In this document: piece after piece, positions 54,998 through 63,396 of the stretch | How the letters are laid out: every line of letters starts with the position of its first letter | Position numbering within the stretch: position 1 is the stretch's first letter | Assembly: GCF_022171985.1 (NCBI RefSeq) | Contig: NZ_JAJVHF010000003.1 | Coordinates: 310,001-374,000, forward strand | From: Huaxiibacter chinensis | GTDB lineage: Bacteria > Pseudomonadota > Gammaproteobacteria > Enterobacterales > Enterobacteriaceae | Direction: 5' to 3' | Length of the DNA stretch: 64,000 nt | Made by a program: the position numbers and the translations under genes | Notes under the pieces: model-generated | What the model saw: the letters and a program-made list of their open reading frames with translations, nothing else | Database searches by the model: none | What the model was told of the DNA's origin: nothing

Positions 54998-56203
54998 TCA
55001 GTCATTATAGTGTTCAATCTCATCTTTTTCAAAATCATCAATATTATGATTCGTTACGGAAATATATACTATGGGGAAGGCGCCTGGTTTATAGTTGCCA
55101 ATTTTATTAAAGTTTATCCCATCCCGATAGTGTAGTACATGGGTGAAGATATTTGCCATCCTTGATATATCTAACTCATTTGCATTTAATGCATTATTCA
55201 TTAAATATCTTCTCATTTCTTTTTTCAATGTTGGATATCCAATGAGGCTTGGAAACTTCCGTAAGAACATGAAAAACATTTTTTTTCCAGATTCGCCTAA
55301 CACTCTGTTAAATACTGGGTCGTCAAATAGGTAGAAAGTGTTTTGCGTTTGAAGTACTCTTCCTGTTATGCTTTTTTTGCTAAGGACGTATTTTGGCATC
55401 TTCAGTTCTTTGCTGCAGTTAATGACATGGTCAACTACTTTTTTCCACTCAGGGTTAACCTTTGCTCCTGAAAAATGATCGCCTACCTCAATGCCATCAA
55501 TCGTTTTACCTTCGTAAAAGGAAGATAGCAAATGTCCTAGTGTTTTGTTGCAAGGTGTACCATCTCTAGATTTGCCAATCATCCAGCGGCAGGGCCAGTT
55601 TGAGTTGCTGTGGTTTTGCTCATGTTGCACAACGCCATACCAGGCATATTTCTCTGCGGGAGTTGGCAAGCTAATATTTTTATCTTTAGCCGAACCTCTG
55701 GTTGAATAATAAATATCAAAAGGTAGCCAGTTTTTATACAGCTCAAGTTCTTTATAAGTGCTATTTTTCCCTGTGTTAGTTGTAATTGGCACATAGCATG
55801 CCTTAGTTTTGTTTTTCGTTACTTTAGCTTGCAGAATGAATGCTTTATCTGTGATTAAGCTCGGGTTTATTATCCCATTATTTATAAAGCTCTCATTGAT
55901 TATGAACATTGCATCCCCTAATTCTACTTTGTTAGAGAAGGGCTTAGGTTGACCATTATTGCTAAGTTGAGCATAAGGTGCTTTGTCAATCCAACACAGT
56001 TTAGTGTCTACAGTAACAGAAAACGTGGTGGGTTTGTTTAGTTTTTGGGAGTAAATTATAGATGAAAGTTGTATCAAAAAAGTATCGCTAAATAATGCTC
56101 CAAGTTGTACCAGTTCGCCACCAGAAACATTATGACAAACGTTATTAATTAATGTATCGATTTTGTTTTTCATAGTTTGTGAGTTTTTAGATAAAAATAT
56201 CAT
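54998..56203 (-). CDS. Cargo: unknown protein with possible PD-(D/E)XK nuclease core
   Basis: 401 residues, or 391 from the second ATG at 56173; neither start has a good ribosome-binding site. AT-rich, alone and inverted between ogr and attR. Residues 94-127 hold ELGD, about 25 residues of strand-turn, then FILQAK (Asp97, Gln125-x-Lys127), the spacing and hydrophobic setting of a PD-(D/E)XK nuclease with Gln in place of Asp/Glu; Glu30 could be the helical acidic residue. The middle has a His/Trp/Cys-rich stretch (HEQNHSNSNWPCRWMIG). No family recognised with certainty; nuclease activity is inference. Confidence 0.78.
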   Translation of the reverse strand: MIFLSKNSQTMKNKIDTLINNVCHNVSGGELVQLGALFSDTFLIQLSSIIYSQKLNKPTTFSVTVDTKLCWIDKAPYAQLSNNGQPKPFSNKVELGDAMFIINESFINNGIINPSLITDKAFILQAKVTKNKTKACYVPITTNTGKNSTYKELELYKNWLPFDIYYSTRGSAKDKNISLPTPAEKYAWYGVVQHEQNHSNSNWPCRWMIGKSRDGTPCNKTLGHLLSSFYEGKTIDGIEVGDHFSGAKVNPEWKKVVDHVINCSKELKMPKYVLSKKSITGRVLQTQNTFYLFDDPVFNRVLGESGKKMFFMFLRKFPSLIGYPTLKKEMRRYLMNNALNANELDISRMANIFTHVLHYRDGINFNKIGNYKPGAFPIVYISVTNHNIDDFEKDEIEHYND

Positions 56204-56430
56204 GGAATTCAGAGTTGTGAACTTAGGTTATATAATAGTATAGATTACTTTTTAATAATTCATTATCTTCTTAAAATTTCTCGCGTTCTATATCCTGATC
56301 CGGGATTCATTGAGGCGTTATAGGTAAACTTTCAAATAATTTTTTATTGTTATAATTAACATGCTAAATATTTTAGTGGTTGTCGTTTAAGAACGCCAAA
56401 AAAGTCCCCCTCTGTAAGCATTTAGTTTAA

Positions 56431-56456
56431 ATAAGCCCTGTATTTACAGGGCTTAT
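56431..56456. terminator. Near-perfect palindrome inside attR flank
   Basis: Twelve-pair stem ATAAGCCCTGTA / TACAGGGCTTAT with two-base loop. It probably insulates the prophage end. The rest of 56204-56532 is AT-rich with no gene seen; it should include the promoter of the minus-strand cargo gene near 56220-56270. Confidence 0.65.
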
Positions 56457-56532
56457 AATATCGATGTGGTCAATCTGTGGACGTGACCTGAAATAAATCC
56501 TTTTATTTCATAGTGTTGAAGTTTTTTAAAAA

Positions 56533-56552
56533 GCTCCTGCGGGAGCCTTTTT
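56533..56552. repeat. attR core, 20-bp direct repeat overlapping the yciI terminator
   Basis: Identical 20 bases to attL at 24325-24344, again forming the hairpin GCTCC-TGC-GGAGC with flanking A and T runs. It lies 24 bases past the yciI stop, so it also serves as that gene's terminator. Confidence 0.85.
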
Positions 56553-56576
56553 CAAACCTTATCCCGTCACCCGCGA

Positions 56577-56873
56577 TCAGAACACTTTCTTATACGGACG
56601 CACGGTCACTTTACCGTAGACGCCTGCGGCAGTGTACGGGTCTGCTTCTGCCCAGGACTGCGCGGCTTCCAGGGATTCAAACTCGGCGATAACCGTCGAA
56701 CCGGTAAAACCCGCTGCGCCCGGATCGTTGCTGTCCACGGCAGGCATTGGGCCGGCGGTCAGTAATCTTCCTTCGTCATGGAGTAATTGCAGGCGCGCAA
56801 GATGGGCAGGGCGAACGGACAATCGTTTATCCAGAGAATCAGCAACATCCTCAGCGTAGATGACGTAAAACAC
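56577..56873 (-). CDS. yciI: YciI-like protein
   Basis: 98 residues, ferredoxin-like alpha/beta YCII family; conserved His (RPAHLARL) and Asp ([13 protein letters not shown] segment) are seen. Function unknown, a hydrolase or isomerase is suspected for the family. Minus strand, divergent from tonB, as in E. coli. Confidence 0.93.
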   Translation of the reverse strand: MFYVIYAEDVADSLDKRLSVRPAHLARLQLLHDEGRLLTAGPMPAVDSNDPGAAGFTGSTVIAEFESLEAAQSWAEADPYTAAGVYGKVTVRPYKKVF

Positions 56874-57028
56874 GGCACAGCTCCTTAGCCAGTAAAAGTG
56901 TCATTTACGTTATGTGAAAGCATCTGTGACTGCAATGTAAAGATAACAGCCTTGTTAAATCCGTAACACTCAACGGGTTTTTTCGCCAATGACGCACTTA
57001 AAATCAAGGGAAGATAGAGTGCGTTGTT

Positions 57029-57047
57029 GAATATGATTGCTATTTGC
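57029..57047. promoter_or_regulatory. Fur-box-like site upstream of tonB
   Basis: GAATATGATTGCTATTTGC matches 11 of 19 positions of the Fur consensus and, with its flanks, resembles the E. coli tonB control region, where Fur represses under iron sufficiency. Confidence 0.6.
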
Positions 57048-57094
57048 ATTTAAAATCAGGGTCTGGTTTTTCAACTTTAGTGATTATGACTTCG

Positions 57095-57820
57095 ATGACT
57101 CTGGATTTACCTCGCCGCTTCCCCTGGCCAACGCTGCTGTCCGTTGTCATTCACGCCTCGGTGATTGCGGGTCTGCTTTACACATCGGTACATCAGGTTA
57201 TTGAAATGCCCGCTCCGTCGCAGCCGATCTCCGTGACCATGGTGACCCCTGCCGAGCTGGAGCCTCAGGTTGCTCCACCGCCGCCACAGCCGGTAGTGGA
57301 ACCTGAACCGGAACCCGAGCCTGAGCCAGTGCCGGAGCCACCGAAGGAGGCGCCTGTCGTCATCCATAAGCCTGAGCCAAAGCCGAAACCTAAACCGAAG
57401 CCAAAACCGGTGAAAAAGGTGGAAGAGCGCCCGAAACGACAGGAGCGCCCGGTTGAGCCTCGTGCCACGCAGCCTGTCGAAAACAGCGCGCCCGCGAGAA
57501 CGGTGATGAACAATACGCCAGCGACAACCAAACCTGTTGTCGCGGCACCGGCCGGTCCACGTGCATTAAGCCGTAACCAGCCGCAATACCCGGCACGTGC
57601 TCAGGCGCTGCGCATCGAAGGCCGTGTCCGCGTGAAATTTGACGTCACCGCCGACGGGCGCGTGGATAATGTTGAAGTGCTGTCTGCACAGCCATCGAAT
57701 ATGTTTGACCGTGAAGTGAAATCGGCCATGCGTAAATGGCGTTATGAACCCGGTAAGCCGGGGCGCGGGCTTATCGTTAATATTGTCTTCCGCATCAATG
57801 GCGGGGCACAGATGGAATAA
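57095..57820 (+). CDS. tonB: Energy transducer TonB
   Basis: Couples the proton motive force via ExbB-ExbD to outer-membrane receptors for siderophores and vitamin B12. It has 241 residues from the ATG at 57095 (MTLDLPRRFPWP); ATG 57086 is an alternative. N-terminal anchor helix (about 13-32) with Ser/His (SVVIHASV) needed for ExbB contact; Pro-rich spacer with Glu-Pro (57300-57345) then Lys-Pro repeats (57370-57415); C-terminal domain with YPARAQALRIEGRV and the conserved RWRYEPG-type segment. Confidence 0.96.
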   Translation: MTLDLPRRFPWPTLLSVVIHASVIAGLLYTSVHQVIEMPAPSQPISVTMVTPAELEPQVAPPPPQPVVEPEPEPEPEPVPEPPKEAPVVIHKPEPKPKPKPKPKPVKKVEERPKRQERPVEPRATQPVENSAPARTVMNNTPATTKPVVAAPAGPRALSRNQPQYPARAQALRIEGRVRVKFDVTADGRVDNVEVLSAQPSNMFDREVKSAMRKWRYEPGKPGRGLIVNIVFRINGGAQME

Positions 57821-57823
57821 CGC

Positions 57824-57853
57824 AAAAAAAGCCTCCGGATGGAGGCTTTTTTT
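57824..57853. terminator. Bidirectional terminator tonB-yciA
   Basis: Stem GCCTCC / GGAGGC with loop GGAT, extended by seven A and seven T residues on the two sides, for the convergent genes. The T-run touches the yciA stop. Confidence 0.9.
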
Positions 57854-58250
57854 ATGCTTTTGGCAACGCCCGGGGCTTTCCGTCGTTATCCACAGCAACA
57901 TAGATGAACAGCGCTTCAGTGGCTTTATAACGCTGACCGATAGGCTCAGACGACACTTTCTTAACCCAGACTTCGATATTAATCGAGATCGAGGTATTGC
58001 CGCGCTTCACGCAGCGCGCATAGCAGCAGACCACGTCACCGACCGCGACCGGGCGCAGAAACGTCATCCCATCCACTCTGACCGTGACCACGCGACCCTG
58101 CGCGATCTCTTTTGCGAGGATAGCGCCACCCATATCCATTTGTGACATTAACCAACCGCCAAAAATATCACCGTTTGCATTGGTGTCGGCGGGCATTGCA
58201 AGTGTGCGTAAAACCAGTTCGCCCTGAGGGGCGTCAATTGTTGTTGTCAT
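57852..58250 (-). CDS. yciA: Acyl-CoA thioesterase YciA
   Basis: 132 residues, hotdog-fold hexameric thioesterase with broad acyl-CoA range. The active-site segment NANGDIFGGWLMSQMDMGG (about 20-38) contains the catalytic Asn/Asp region. Cytoplasmic. 127 bases after yciB, same strand. Confidence 0.95.
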   Translation of the reverse strand: MTTTIDAPQGELVLRTLAMPADTNANGDIFGGWLMSQMDMGGAILAKEIAQGRVVTVRVDGMTFLRPVAVGDVVCCYARCVKRGNTSISINIEVWVKKVSSEPIGQRYKATEALFIYVAVDNDGKPRALPKA

Positions 58251-58341
58251 TGATCAATTAGCTCGTTACGGAAGACGACAGGCGGGATGCTACTATGATT
58301 TACAGTCTGGGGGAAACACGAAAAGGGTAAGGTTATAAACG

Positions 58342-58371
58342 AAAAAGGCCAGACAGTCGCCTGCCTGGCCT
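58342..58371 (-). terminator. Terminator of yciC-yciB
   Basis: On the minus strand the stem AGGCCAG/CTGGCCT, with an inner CAG/CTG extension across one mismatch, is followed by five T residues; it lies 6 bases after the yciB stop. Confidence 0.8.
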
Positions 58372-58377
58372 GGGGGA

Positions 58378-58917
58378 TTAATGCTTATCGTCCTGCGGCA
58401 TGTGCTTATAGATATACACGCCGCTTAAGAGGGTAAAGATCAGCGTCAGCGCCGTCAGGCCAAACACTTTAAAATTGACCCAGATATTTTGCGGCAGCCA
58501 GAAGGCAATATAGATGTTTGCCAGGCCGCACAGAATGAAGAAGACAGCCCAGGCCAGATTCAGGCGGGACCAGACGCTTTGTGGCAGAGTAAGCTCTTTC
58601 CCAAGCATACGTTGAATCAATGGTTTTTTCATTACCCACTGGCTCACTAGCAAGGCCCCCGCAAACAGGCCATAAATAACGGTGACCTTCCATTTGATAA
58701 ATTCATCGTTGTGGAAGAACACGGTAAGCCCGCCGAAAACAGCGACCAGAATAAACGTGATCAGGGCCATTTTCTCGACTTTACGGTAGCGGAACCAGCT
58801 GTAGATCAGCACGACGGCCGTCGCGACGATTAACGCGGTGGTCGCGGCATAGATGTCGTACAGCTTATAAAATGCAAAAAAGACGACGAGCGGTAAAAAA
58901 TCAAGAAACTGCTTCAT
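58378..58917 (-). CDS. yciB: Inner-membrane septation-type protein YciB
   Basis: 179 residues, five hydrophobic segments, IspA/YciB family; in E. coli it interacts with cell elongation and division proteins and affects envelope integrity. [20 protein letters not shown] start is typical. Follows yciC in the same direction. Confidence 0.95.
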   Translation of the reverse strand: MKQFLDFLPLVVFFAFYKLYDIYAATTALIVATAVVLIYSWFRYRKVEKMALITFILVAVFGGLTVFFHNDEFIKWKVTVIYGLFAGALLVSQWVMKKPLIQRMLGKELTLPQSVWSRLNLAWAVFFILCGLANIYIAFWLPQNIWVNFKVFGLTALTLIFTLLSGVYIYKHMPQDDKH

Positions 58918-58976
58918 TCTTCGATTCCATTTTTTGTGGGGAGCCGACGTAAACAGCCGGCTTTGTCATCAATAAA

Positions 58977-59720
58977 TTACTGGCGGATCAGCATATACAG
59001 GCGGAAAAGATAGACCAGCAGCACCGCAGAGATAAGGTTACTGATCGTATTGGCCACCACGGCTCCTACATTTGGCGTCAGCACTGCAAAGTTCGGCGCA
59101 AATAACAGCAGCAGGGTTTTGGCCAGAAGCCAGCCAATCACCGCGGGGGCGACCAGGCGCATATTCGCCCATGCCAGCTTAATACTGCTGCGCATGGCGA
59201 CGAAAATGCCCATTTTGTCCTGCACCATCATTACCGGCGCAAAAGAGAGCACGATAGCTAACAACACGCCAGGCACCACAACCAGCATAATCCCCATCTG
59301 CACCAGCAGGGTGGTTAAGAAGATCAGGATGAACAGTTTAGGTAACTGTGGCGCACTGGCACCGATCGCGCGCAGGGCGCTGACACGCTGCCCGGCCGAG
59401 ATCAGTTGGATCATCAACAATACCCCACCGGCCAGAATGGCGTTGCCGATCAAGCCGGAGAAAGTCGACGCTGCAGAGGCACGCAACAGGATTTGTTGCT
59501 GTTCAGGCGTCATGTTCTGCACCAGATCAAATAACCCCACGCTCCCCGCAAGATTATCACCCTGGCTCAGCGTCGCAATTTGTTCATCGCTCGGTGAAAA
59601 CGCATGGCCAAGCACCACCGTAATAAAGGCGCAAAGCAAAGCAATCAGTAAAAAAGTCACGAACTGATTGCGGAAAAAGTTCCCCGTGTCACGGTAGACG
59701 GACTTCGCCGTGATAGACAT
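58977..59720 (-). CDS. yciC: UPF0259 inner-membrane protein YciC
   Basis: 247 residues from the ATG at 59720 ([18 protein letters not shown]), with AGGAGAG upstream and matching E. coli length; the 61-residue upstream extension is not used. About six membrane segments, Gly/Ala-rich in the middle. Function unknown. Starts the yciC-yciB pair. Confidence 0.95.
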   Translation of the reverse strand: MSITAKSVYRDTGNFFRNQFVTFLLIALLCAFITVVLGHAFSPSDEQIATLSQGDNLAGSVGLFDLVQNMTPEQQQILLRASAASTFSGLIGNAILAGGVLLMIQLISAGQRVSALRAIGASAPQLPKLFILIFLTTLLVQMGIMLVVVPGVLLAIVLSFAPVMMVQDKMGIFVAMRSSIKLAWANMRLVAPAVIGWLLAKTLLLLFAPNFAVLTPNVGAVVANTISNLISAVLLVYLFRLYMLIRQ

Positions 59721-60006
59721 GCACTCTCCTTGAGTATTGCAGGTATGAATAAGCGGGCAATTGTACCCTGGATAACTCTGCGGTGGCAGTATCATGACTT
59801 GTATGGAAAAGCATATCTTTGTAAAGCAAAGTGCAATGACGAAAATTGACCTGTGCTGGCAGAATGTTTTTGCACATCGCAGGTAAAAATTAATCTGGAT
59901 CAATGAATGTTAAATTGACTGAATGAATGTGATCTGAGTTGGATCATCTTGTACTCATTTTTGGTTATATTCACCGCGCCAACAAAACCACAACGATGGA
60001 GCGGAT

Positions 60007-60639
60007 ATGAAAAAATTAGCGGTGGCAGCCTTTGTGTTAAGCACTTTCTCTGGTGGCGCTTATGCGCATGAGGCGGGGGAATTCTTTATGCGTGCCGGTT
60101 CGGCAACGGTTCGCCCTACTGAAGGATCGGATAATGTATTAGGGCTCGGAGGGTTTAACGTCAGCAACAATACCCAGTTGGGCCTGACGTTCACCTATAT
60201 GGCAACGGACAATATTGGCGTTGAACTCCTGGCGGCAACGCCGTTTCGTCACAAAGTGGGCACAGGGCCAACGGGAAACATCGCCACCGTACACCAGCTG
60301 CCGCCAACGTTGATGGCGCAATGGTACTTTGGCGATGCGCACAGCAAGGTGCGCCCGTATATTGGGGCAGGGGTGAACTACACCACCTTCTTTGATGAGA
60401 AATTTAATGACACCGGTAAAGAAGCCGGGCTGTCCGATCTCAGCCTCAAGGACTCGTGGGGCGCGGCAGGTCAGGTGGGGATGGATTATCTCATCAATCG
60501 CGACTGGCTGTTAAACATGTCGGTCTGGTATATGGACATTGATACGGATGTGCGCTTTAAAGCGGGGGGCGAGCAGCAGAGCGTCCATACGCGACTGGAC
60601 CCGTGGGTATTTATGTTCTCTGCCGGCTATCGCTTCTGA
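60007..60639 (+). CDS. ompW: Outer-membrane protein OmpW
   Basis: 210 residues, eight-stranded beta-barrel with hydrophobic channel; colicin S4 receptor in E. coli and linked to anaerobic and stress adaptation. Signal peptide MKKLAVAAFVLSTFSGGAYA cleaved before HEAGEFF; ends in the C-terminal aromatic FSAGYRF signature for barrel assembly. Divergent from yciC. Followed by hairpin CCCGCCTTA / TAAGGCGGG (60651-60678) without long T-run. Confidence 0.96.
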   Translation: MKKLAVAAFVLSTFSGGAYAHEAGEFFMRAGSATVRPTEGSDNVLGLGGFNVSNNTQLGLTFTYMATDNIGVELLAATPFRHKVGTGPTGNIATVHQLPPTLMAQWYFGDAHSKVRPYIGAGVNYTTFFDEKFNDTGKEAGLSDLSLKDSWGAAGQVGMDYLINRDWLLNMSVWYMDIDTDVRFKAGGEQQSVHTRLDPWVFMFSAGYRF

Positions 60640-60685
60640 CGATAGAGTTTCCCGCCTTAACAGTGCTGCTAAGGCGGGGATGCGA

Positions 60686-61576
60686 TTAATCGATAACGAC
60701 CTCGGCACCCTCAGCAAAAAAGCTTTCTGCGGGTTTGACGCATTCACTAATGACAGAAGGATCGTATTTCATTGCCAGGAAACGCTCCCGGTAAAGGTTA
60801 TACGCTGCTTCGCATACATTACTGGTAAACCATGCATTATAACCGCCACCGACGGCAGCACCCGCGACCGGAATAATTTGCGCGAGTTTGGCTTTGGTTA
60901 TTTTGATACCCAGGCTACTGGCGATCTGCTTAATGATTTTGACGAAAAGTTGTTTTTCAAGCTCTTCCCAGACGACTTTTTTTGCCACCTGCTGGGAGAT
61001 TTTTACCAGCTGAGCCATCGCCACGTTCTTTGCCATAGCTGACGAGGCCGAAGACAAACCAAGAATATTGAAGGCGAACAGTCTTTCCTCCTGCCTGTTG
61101 ATATCAAAACCATAATAGGTGGCATATTCCCCAATGGCGCGCAGGTTGAGGGTTACCAAAGACGGAATATCAATGGCGATTCCGGCAATGCCTAAGGCCC
61201 CGGTGCCAGCGCCTTCTGCCAGCGCCAGTCCTTTATACTTTGCTGCTAACCAGCCTACCGTTTTATCGATATCCTCAAGGCGCAGCGTTTCGATATCGCC
61301 ATAGCAATGTATATGCTCATGCCCATCTTTTCGGAACTCATCAAAAATAGACTCAGAACGAACGGACCAAAGCGCTGCGTCATTACAGACACTCACCAGC
61401 CCCTGAACGGCAGATTGAATCGCCTCCCCGACGACCGGGGTTGAGAGAACCACTTCACCGGCGCTGTTCAGCGGCTTACCGATCATTTCAAGCGATCGTG
61501 TCAAAAAGGTGGTTTCTGGGTTTTTCCATTGATGGATCTGCTTTAAAGCGGTTTGGTCATAGGGGACGAGTTTCAT
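60686..61576 (-). CDS. EcsC-family protein
   Basis: 296 residues, EcsC domain over most of the length. Gly/Ala-rich hydrophobic stretches GAGTGALGIAGIAIDIPSLV (about 121-140) and LAQIIPVAGAAVGGGYNAWF (about 232-251) suggest membrane association. EcsC in Bacillus is linked to the Ecs ABC transporter; the function in enterics is unknown. It stands where E. coli has yciEFG. Confidence 0.85.
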   Translation of the reverse strand: MKLVPYDQTALKQIHQWKNPETTFLTRSLEMIGKPLNSAGEVVLSTPVVGEAIQSAVQGLVSVCNDAALWSVRSESIFDEFRKDGHEHIHCYGDIETLRLEDIDKTVGWLAAKYKGLALAEGAGTGALGIAGIAIDIPSLVTLNLRAIGEYATYYGFDINRQEERLFAFNILGLSSASSAMAKNVAMAQLVKISQQVAKKVVWEELEKQLFVKIIKQIASSLGIKITKAKLAQIIPVAGAAVGGGYNAWFTSNVCEAAYNLYRERFLAMKYDPSVISECVKPAESFFAEGAEVVID

Positions 61577-61762
61577 TTGGCTTCCTTTGGCGTATCTTTC
61601 ACATTTTCAGTGCTGAAATAAGGTAAGTTATCGGCAGGAAAGACCATATCAGGAGTGTTATTTCTCCTTGAACTGGCTGACAGGTTATTGCGCAGAAAGA
61701 GACGATAATCGGGCAGGGTGGAAGGGGGAGAAAAGCGCCCCGTCAGAGGCGCTTAGTCATGC

Positions 61763-61996
61763 TTATTTCTGAATCAAATAGCGAATGGTGGGCCCATCCT
61801 GCTGAATGTCCAGCACGGTATAGCCGTGATTCGTGGCATCCAGCGGAATATTATTGATGGACTGTGGACAGTCGCTCACCACTTCCAGAATTTCACCCTT
61901 TTTAAGCTGCGGCAAGGCTTCAAGGGTGGCCACGGCCGGATAAGGACAGGGTTCACCCACCATATCCAGACGGTAGTCGGGAACGATCGTTTTCAT
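61763..61996 (-). CDS. yedF: TusA-like sulfur carrier protein YedF
   Basis: 77 residues, SirA/TusA fold with the sulfur-carrying Cys in GEPCPYPAVA (Cys17). Nearly the same length and sequence as E. coli YedF. Its start overlaps the yedE stop (ATGA), so the two are coupled. Likely accepts sulfur brought in by YedE. Confidence 0.94.
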   Translation of the reverse strand: MKTIVPDYRLDMVGEPCPYPAVATLEALPQLKKGEILEVVSDCPQSINNIPLDATNHGYTVLDIQQDGPTIRYLIQK

Positions 61997-63204
61997 GCGG
62001 CTTCCTTCTGAGTTTCAACCTGACGTTCAGTGCGGCGGAAGAAGCGTTTCTCCTGCGCAACGACCAGCAAAAAGGCAATCAGCAACAGGGCATAGGTCGC
62101 CAGTAATCCACCCAATGGACCGAAAGTAGATAACAAATTGATCTTATCCCAACGGGTGGCCAGCGCCGGAGAGAGATCGTCCCAGTAATAGGCCAACAGG
62201 GTGGAGCCGATCACATTGCCCAGACCTACCCACCAGTAATGCACCTGGCCTTCAACGGCGCGGTACATCCATCCGGTTTCGCATCCGCCCGCGAGGACGA
62301 TACCAAAGCCAAAAAGCAGTCCACCAATGACGGCATTTGGACCCGCCCACATGATTTTGGGTTCGACGCCAAGCTGGACGTAGCTGAAAATACCGATGGC
62401 GCTCACCGCCATCCCGGCAATGATGGCCTTTGCCATCATGGTACGGCCCGTTATCCACATATCGCGGAAAGCAGAGGTAAAACAAATTTGCGCACGTTCA
62501 ATCAGTAAGCCAAACCCGACGCCAAATAGCATCGCCAGGCCAAGTTTTGGCTGATTGAATGCCGTGCAGAGCGCCCAGGCGACCATGGCAAAGAAGACCA
62601 GCATGCCCAGTCGGAAACGGCGGCGCGCCTGATCCGGTTTTTGGGTTAACGGCGAGGCGGCGCTGACCTTAACCATTTTGACCGGGATGCGGAAAAACGG
62701 CAGCAGGGTGAAGCGTGCCCCAAAGTAAGACCCGATGGCGGTCGCCACCGCAAAAAACCAGGCGTGCAGTGAAAACTGTGGAATGCCGGTAAAGAACGCC
62801 GCGAGGTTACACCCCATCGCCAGCCGCGCGCCAAATCCGGCGATAATGCCGCCGACCACGGCCTGCGCGATACGAATGCGGCTTTGGGGCATACGCAGCT
62901 TAACGTTGTTTGCCCATAGCGCGGCGGCAAAACAGCCCCCAAACATACCGATAATCATCATCCCGTCGATACGCGTAAGCGGCGTTCCCTCAAGATGAAT
63001 CAATTTAAAATATCCCCACTCTTCAGTATGCACACCGGCAAGCTGTAAAAGCTGCCCGCCCCAGCGGGTAAATTCGCCGGTAACGGCCCAGAAGGTGCCG
63101 GTGATGCCAAAGTAGTAGGTTGAAAGGATGCCCGCCGCGATGACGGCCGGTACGGGTGACCAGAATTTAATCAGGTACGCCTGTTTGAAGTGTTGCCAGG
63201 ACAT
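61993..63204 (-). CDS. yedE: YeeE/YedE-family sulfur transporter YedE
   Basis: 403 residues, about ten membrane segments, internal duplication with conserved cysteines in RLAMGCNLAAFF and LAGGCETGWMYR. The related YeeE (TsuA) takes up thiosulfate with the TusA-like YeeD, so YedE-YedF probably import a reduced sulfur (or selenium) compound; the substrate is not known. In E. coli the pair lies near the flagellar genes, so its position beside trpA is different. Confidence 0.93.
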   Translation of the reverse strand: MSWQHFKQAYLIKFWSPVPAVIAAGILSTYYFGITGTFWAVTGEFTRWGGQLLQLAGVHTEEWGYFKLIHLEGTPLTRIDGMMIIGMFGGCFAAALWANNVKLRMPQSRIRIAQAVVGGIIAGFGARLAMGCNLAAFFTGIPQFSLHAWFFAVATAIGSYFGARFTLLPFFRIPVKMVKVSAASPLTQKPDQARRRFRLGMLVFFAMVAWALCTAFNQPKLGLAMLFGVGFGLLIERAQICFTSAFRDMWITGRTMMAKAIIAGMAVSAIGIFSYVQLGVEPKIMWAGPNAVIGGLLFGFGIVLAGGCETGWMYRAVEGQVHYWWVGLGNVIGSTLLAYYWDDLSPALATRWDKINLLSTFGPLGGLLATYALLLIAFLLVVAQEKRFFRRTERQVETQKEAA

Positions 63205-63365
63205 AGGTAAGCCTCTGAACTCAGAAGGTGTATGTGGCCGATAAGCCGAAAAGAAGGGAGGATAATACGCGCAAGTAAAGATTTGAAAAGTCTGACAAGC
63301 GTAAAAACTCGATCAGATCAATTTCTACCTGCTCCGGTAAAAGAGGAAGATAACTCTCAGGAGTT

Positions 63366-63392
63366 AAGCCGCCTGGCGATCAGGCGGCTTTT
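63366..63392. terminator. Hairpin at the trp operon 3' end
   Basis: Ten-pair stem AAGCCGCCTG / CAGGCGGCTT, loop GCGAT, four bases from the trpA stop. T-run (4) is on the plus strand, while the minus strand has only two T residues, so the trp operon may also need Rho downstream, as in E. coli. Confidence 0.7.
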
Positions 63393-63396
63393 GGCA

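Larger units (their letters stand above)
24325..56552. mobile_element. Complete P2-like prophage (about 32.2 kb)
   Basis: Contains in P2 order every structural, packaging, replication, lysis and regulatory gene expected of a P2-type temperate myophage, bounded by 20-bp att repeats. All backbone genes are full length, so it is probably viable. The repressor is the short P2 C type and no Tum-like antirepressor was seen, so SOS induction is not expected. Three AT-rich cargo regions (30348-32047, 41086-43225, 54934-56532) interrupt the backbone. P2's lysA and Z/fun are absent. Confidence 0.96.

Noticed and set aside
57265..57531. Gly/Ser-rich frame antisense to tonB
   Set aside because: Complement of the Pro-Glu and Pro-Lys repeats; low-complexity shadow.
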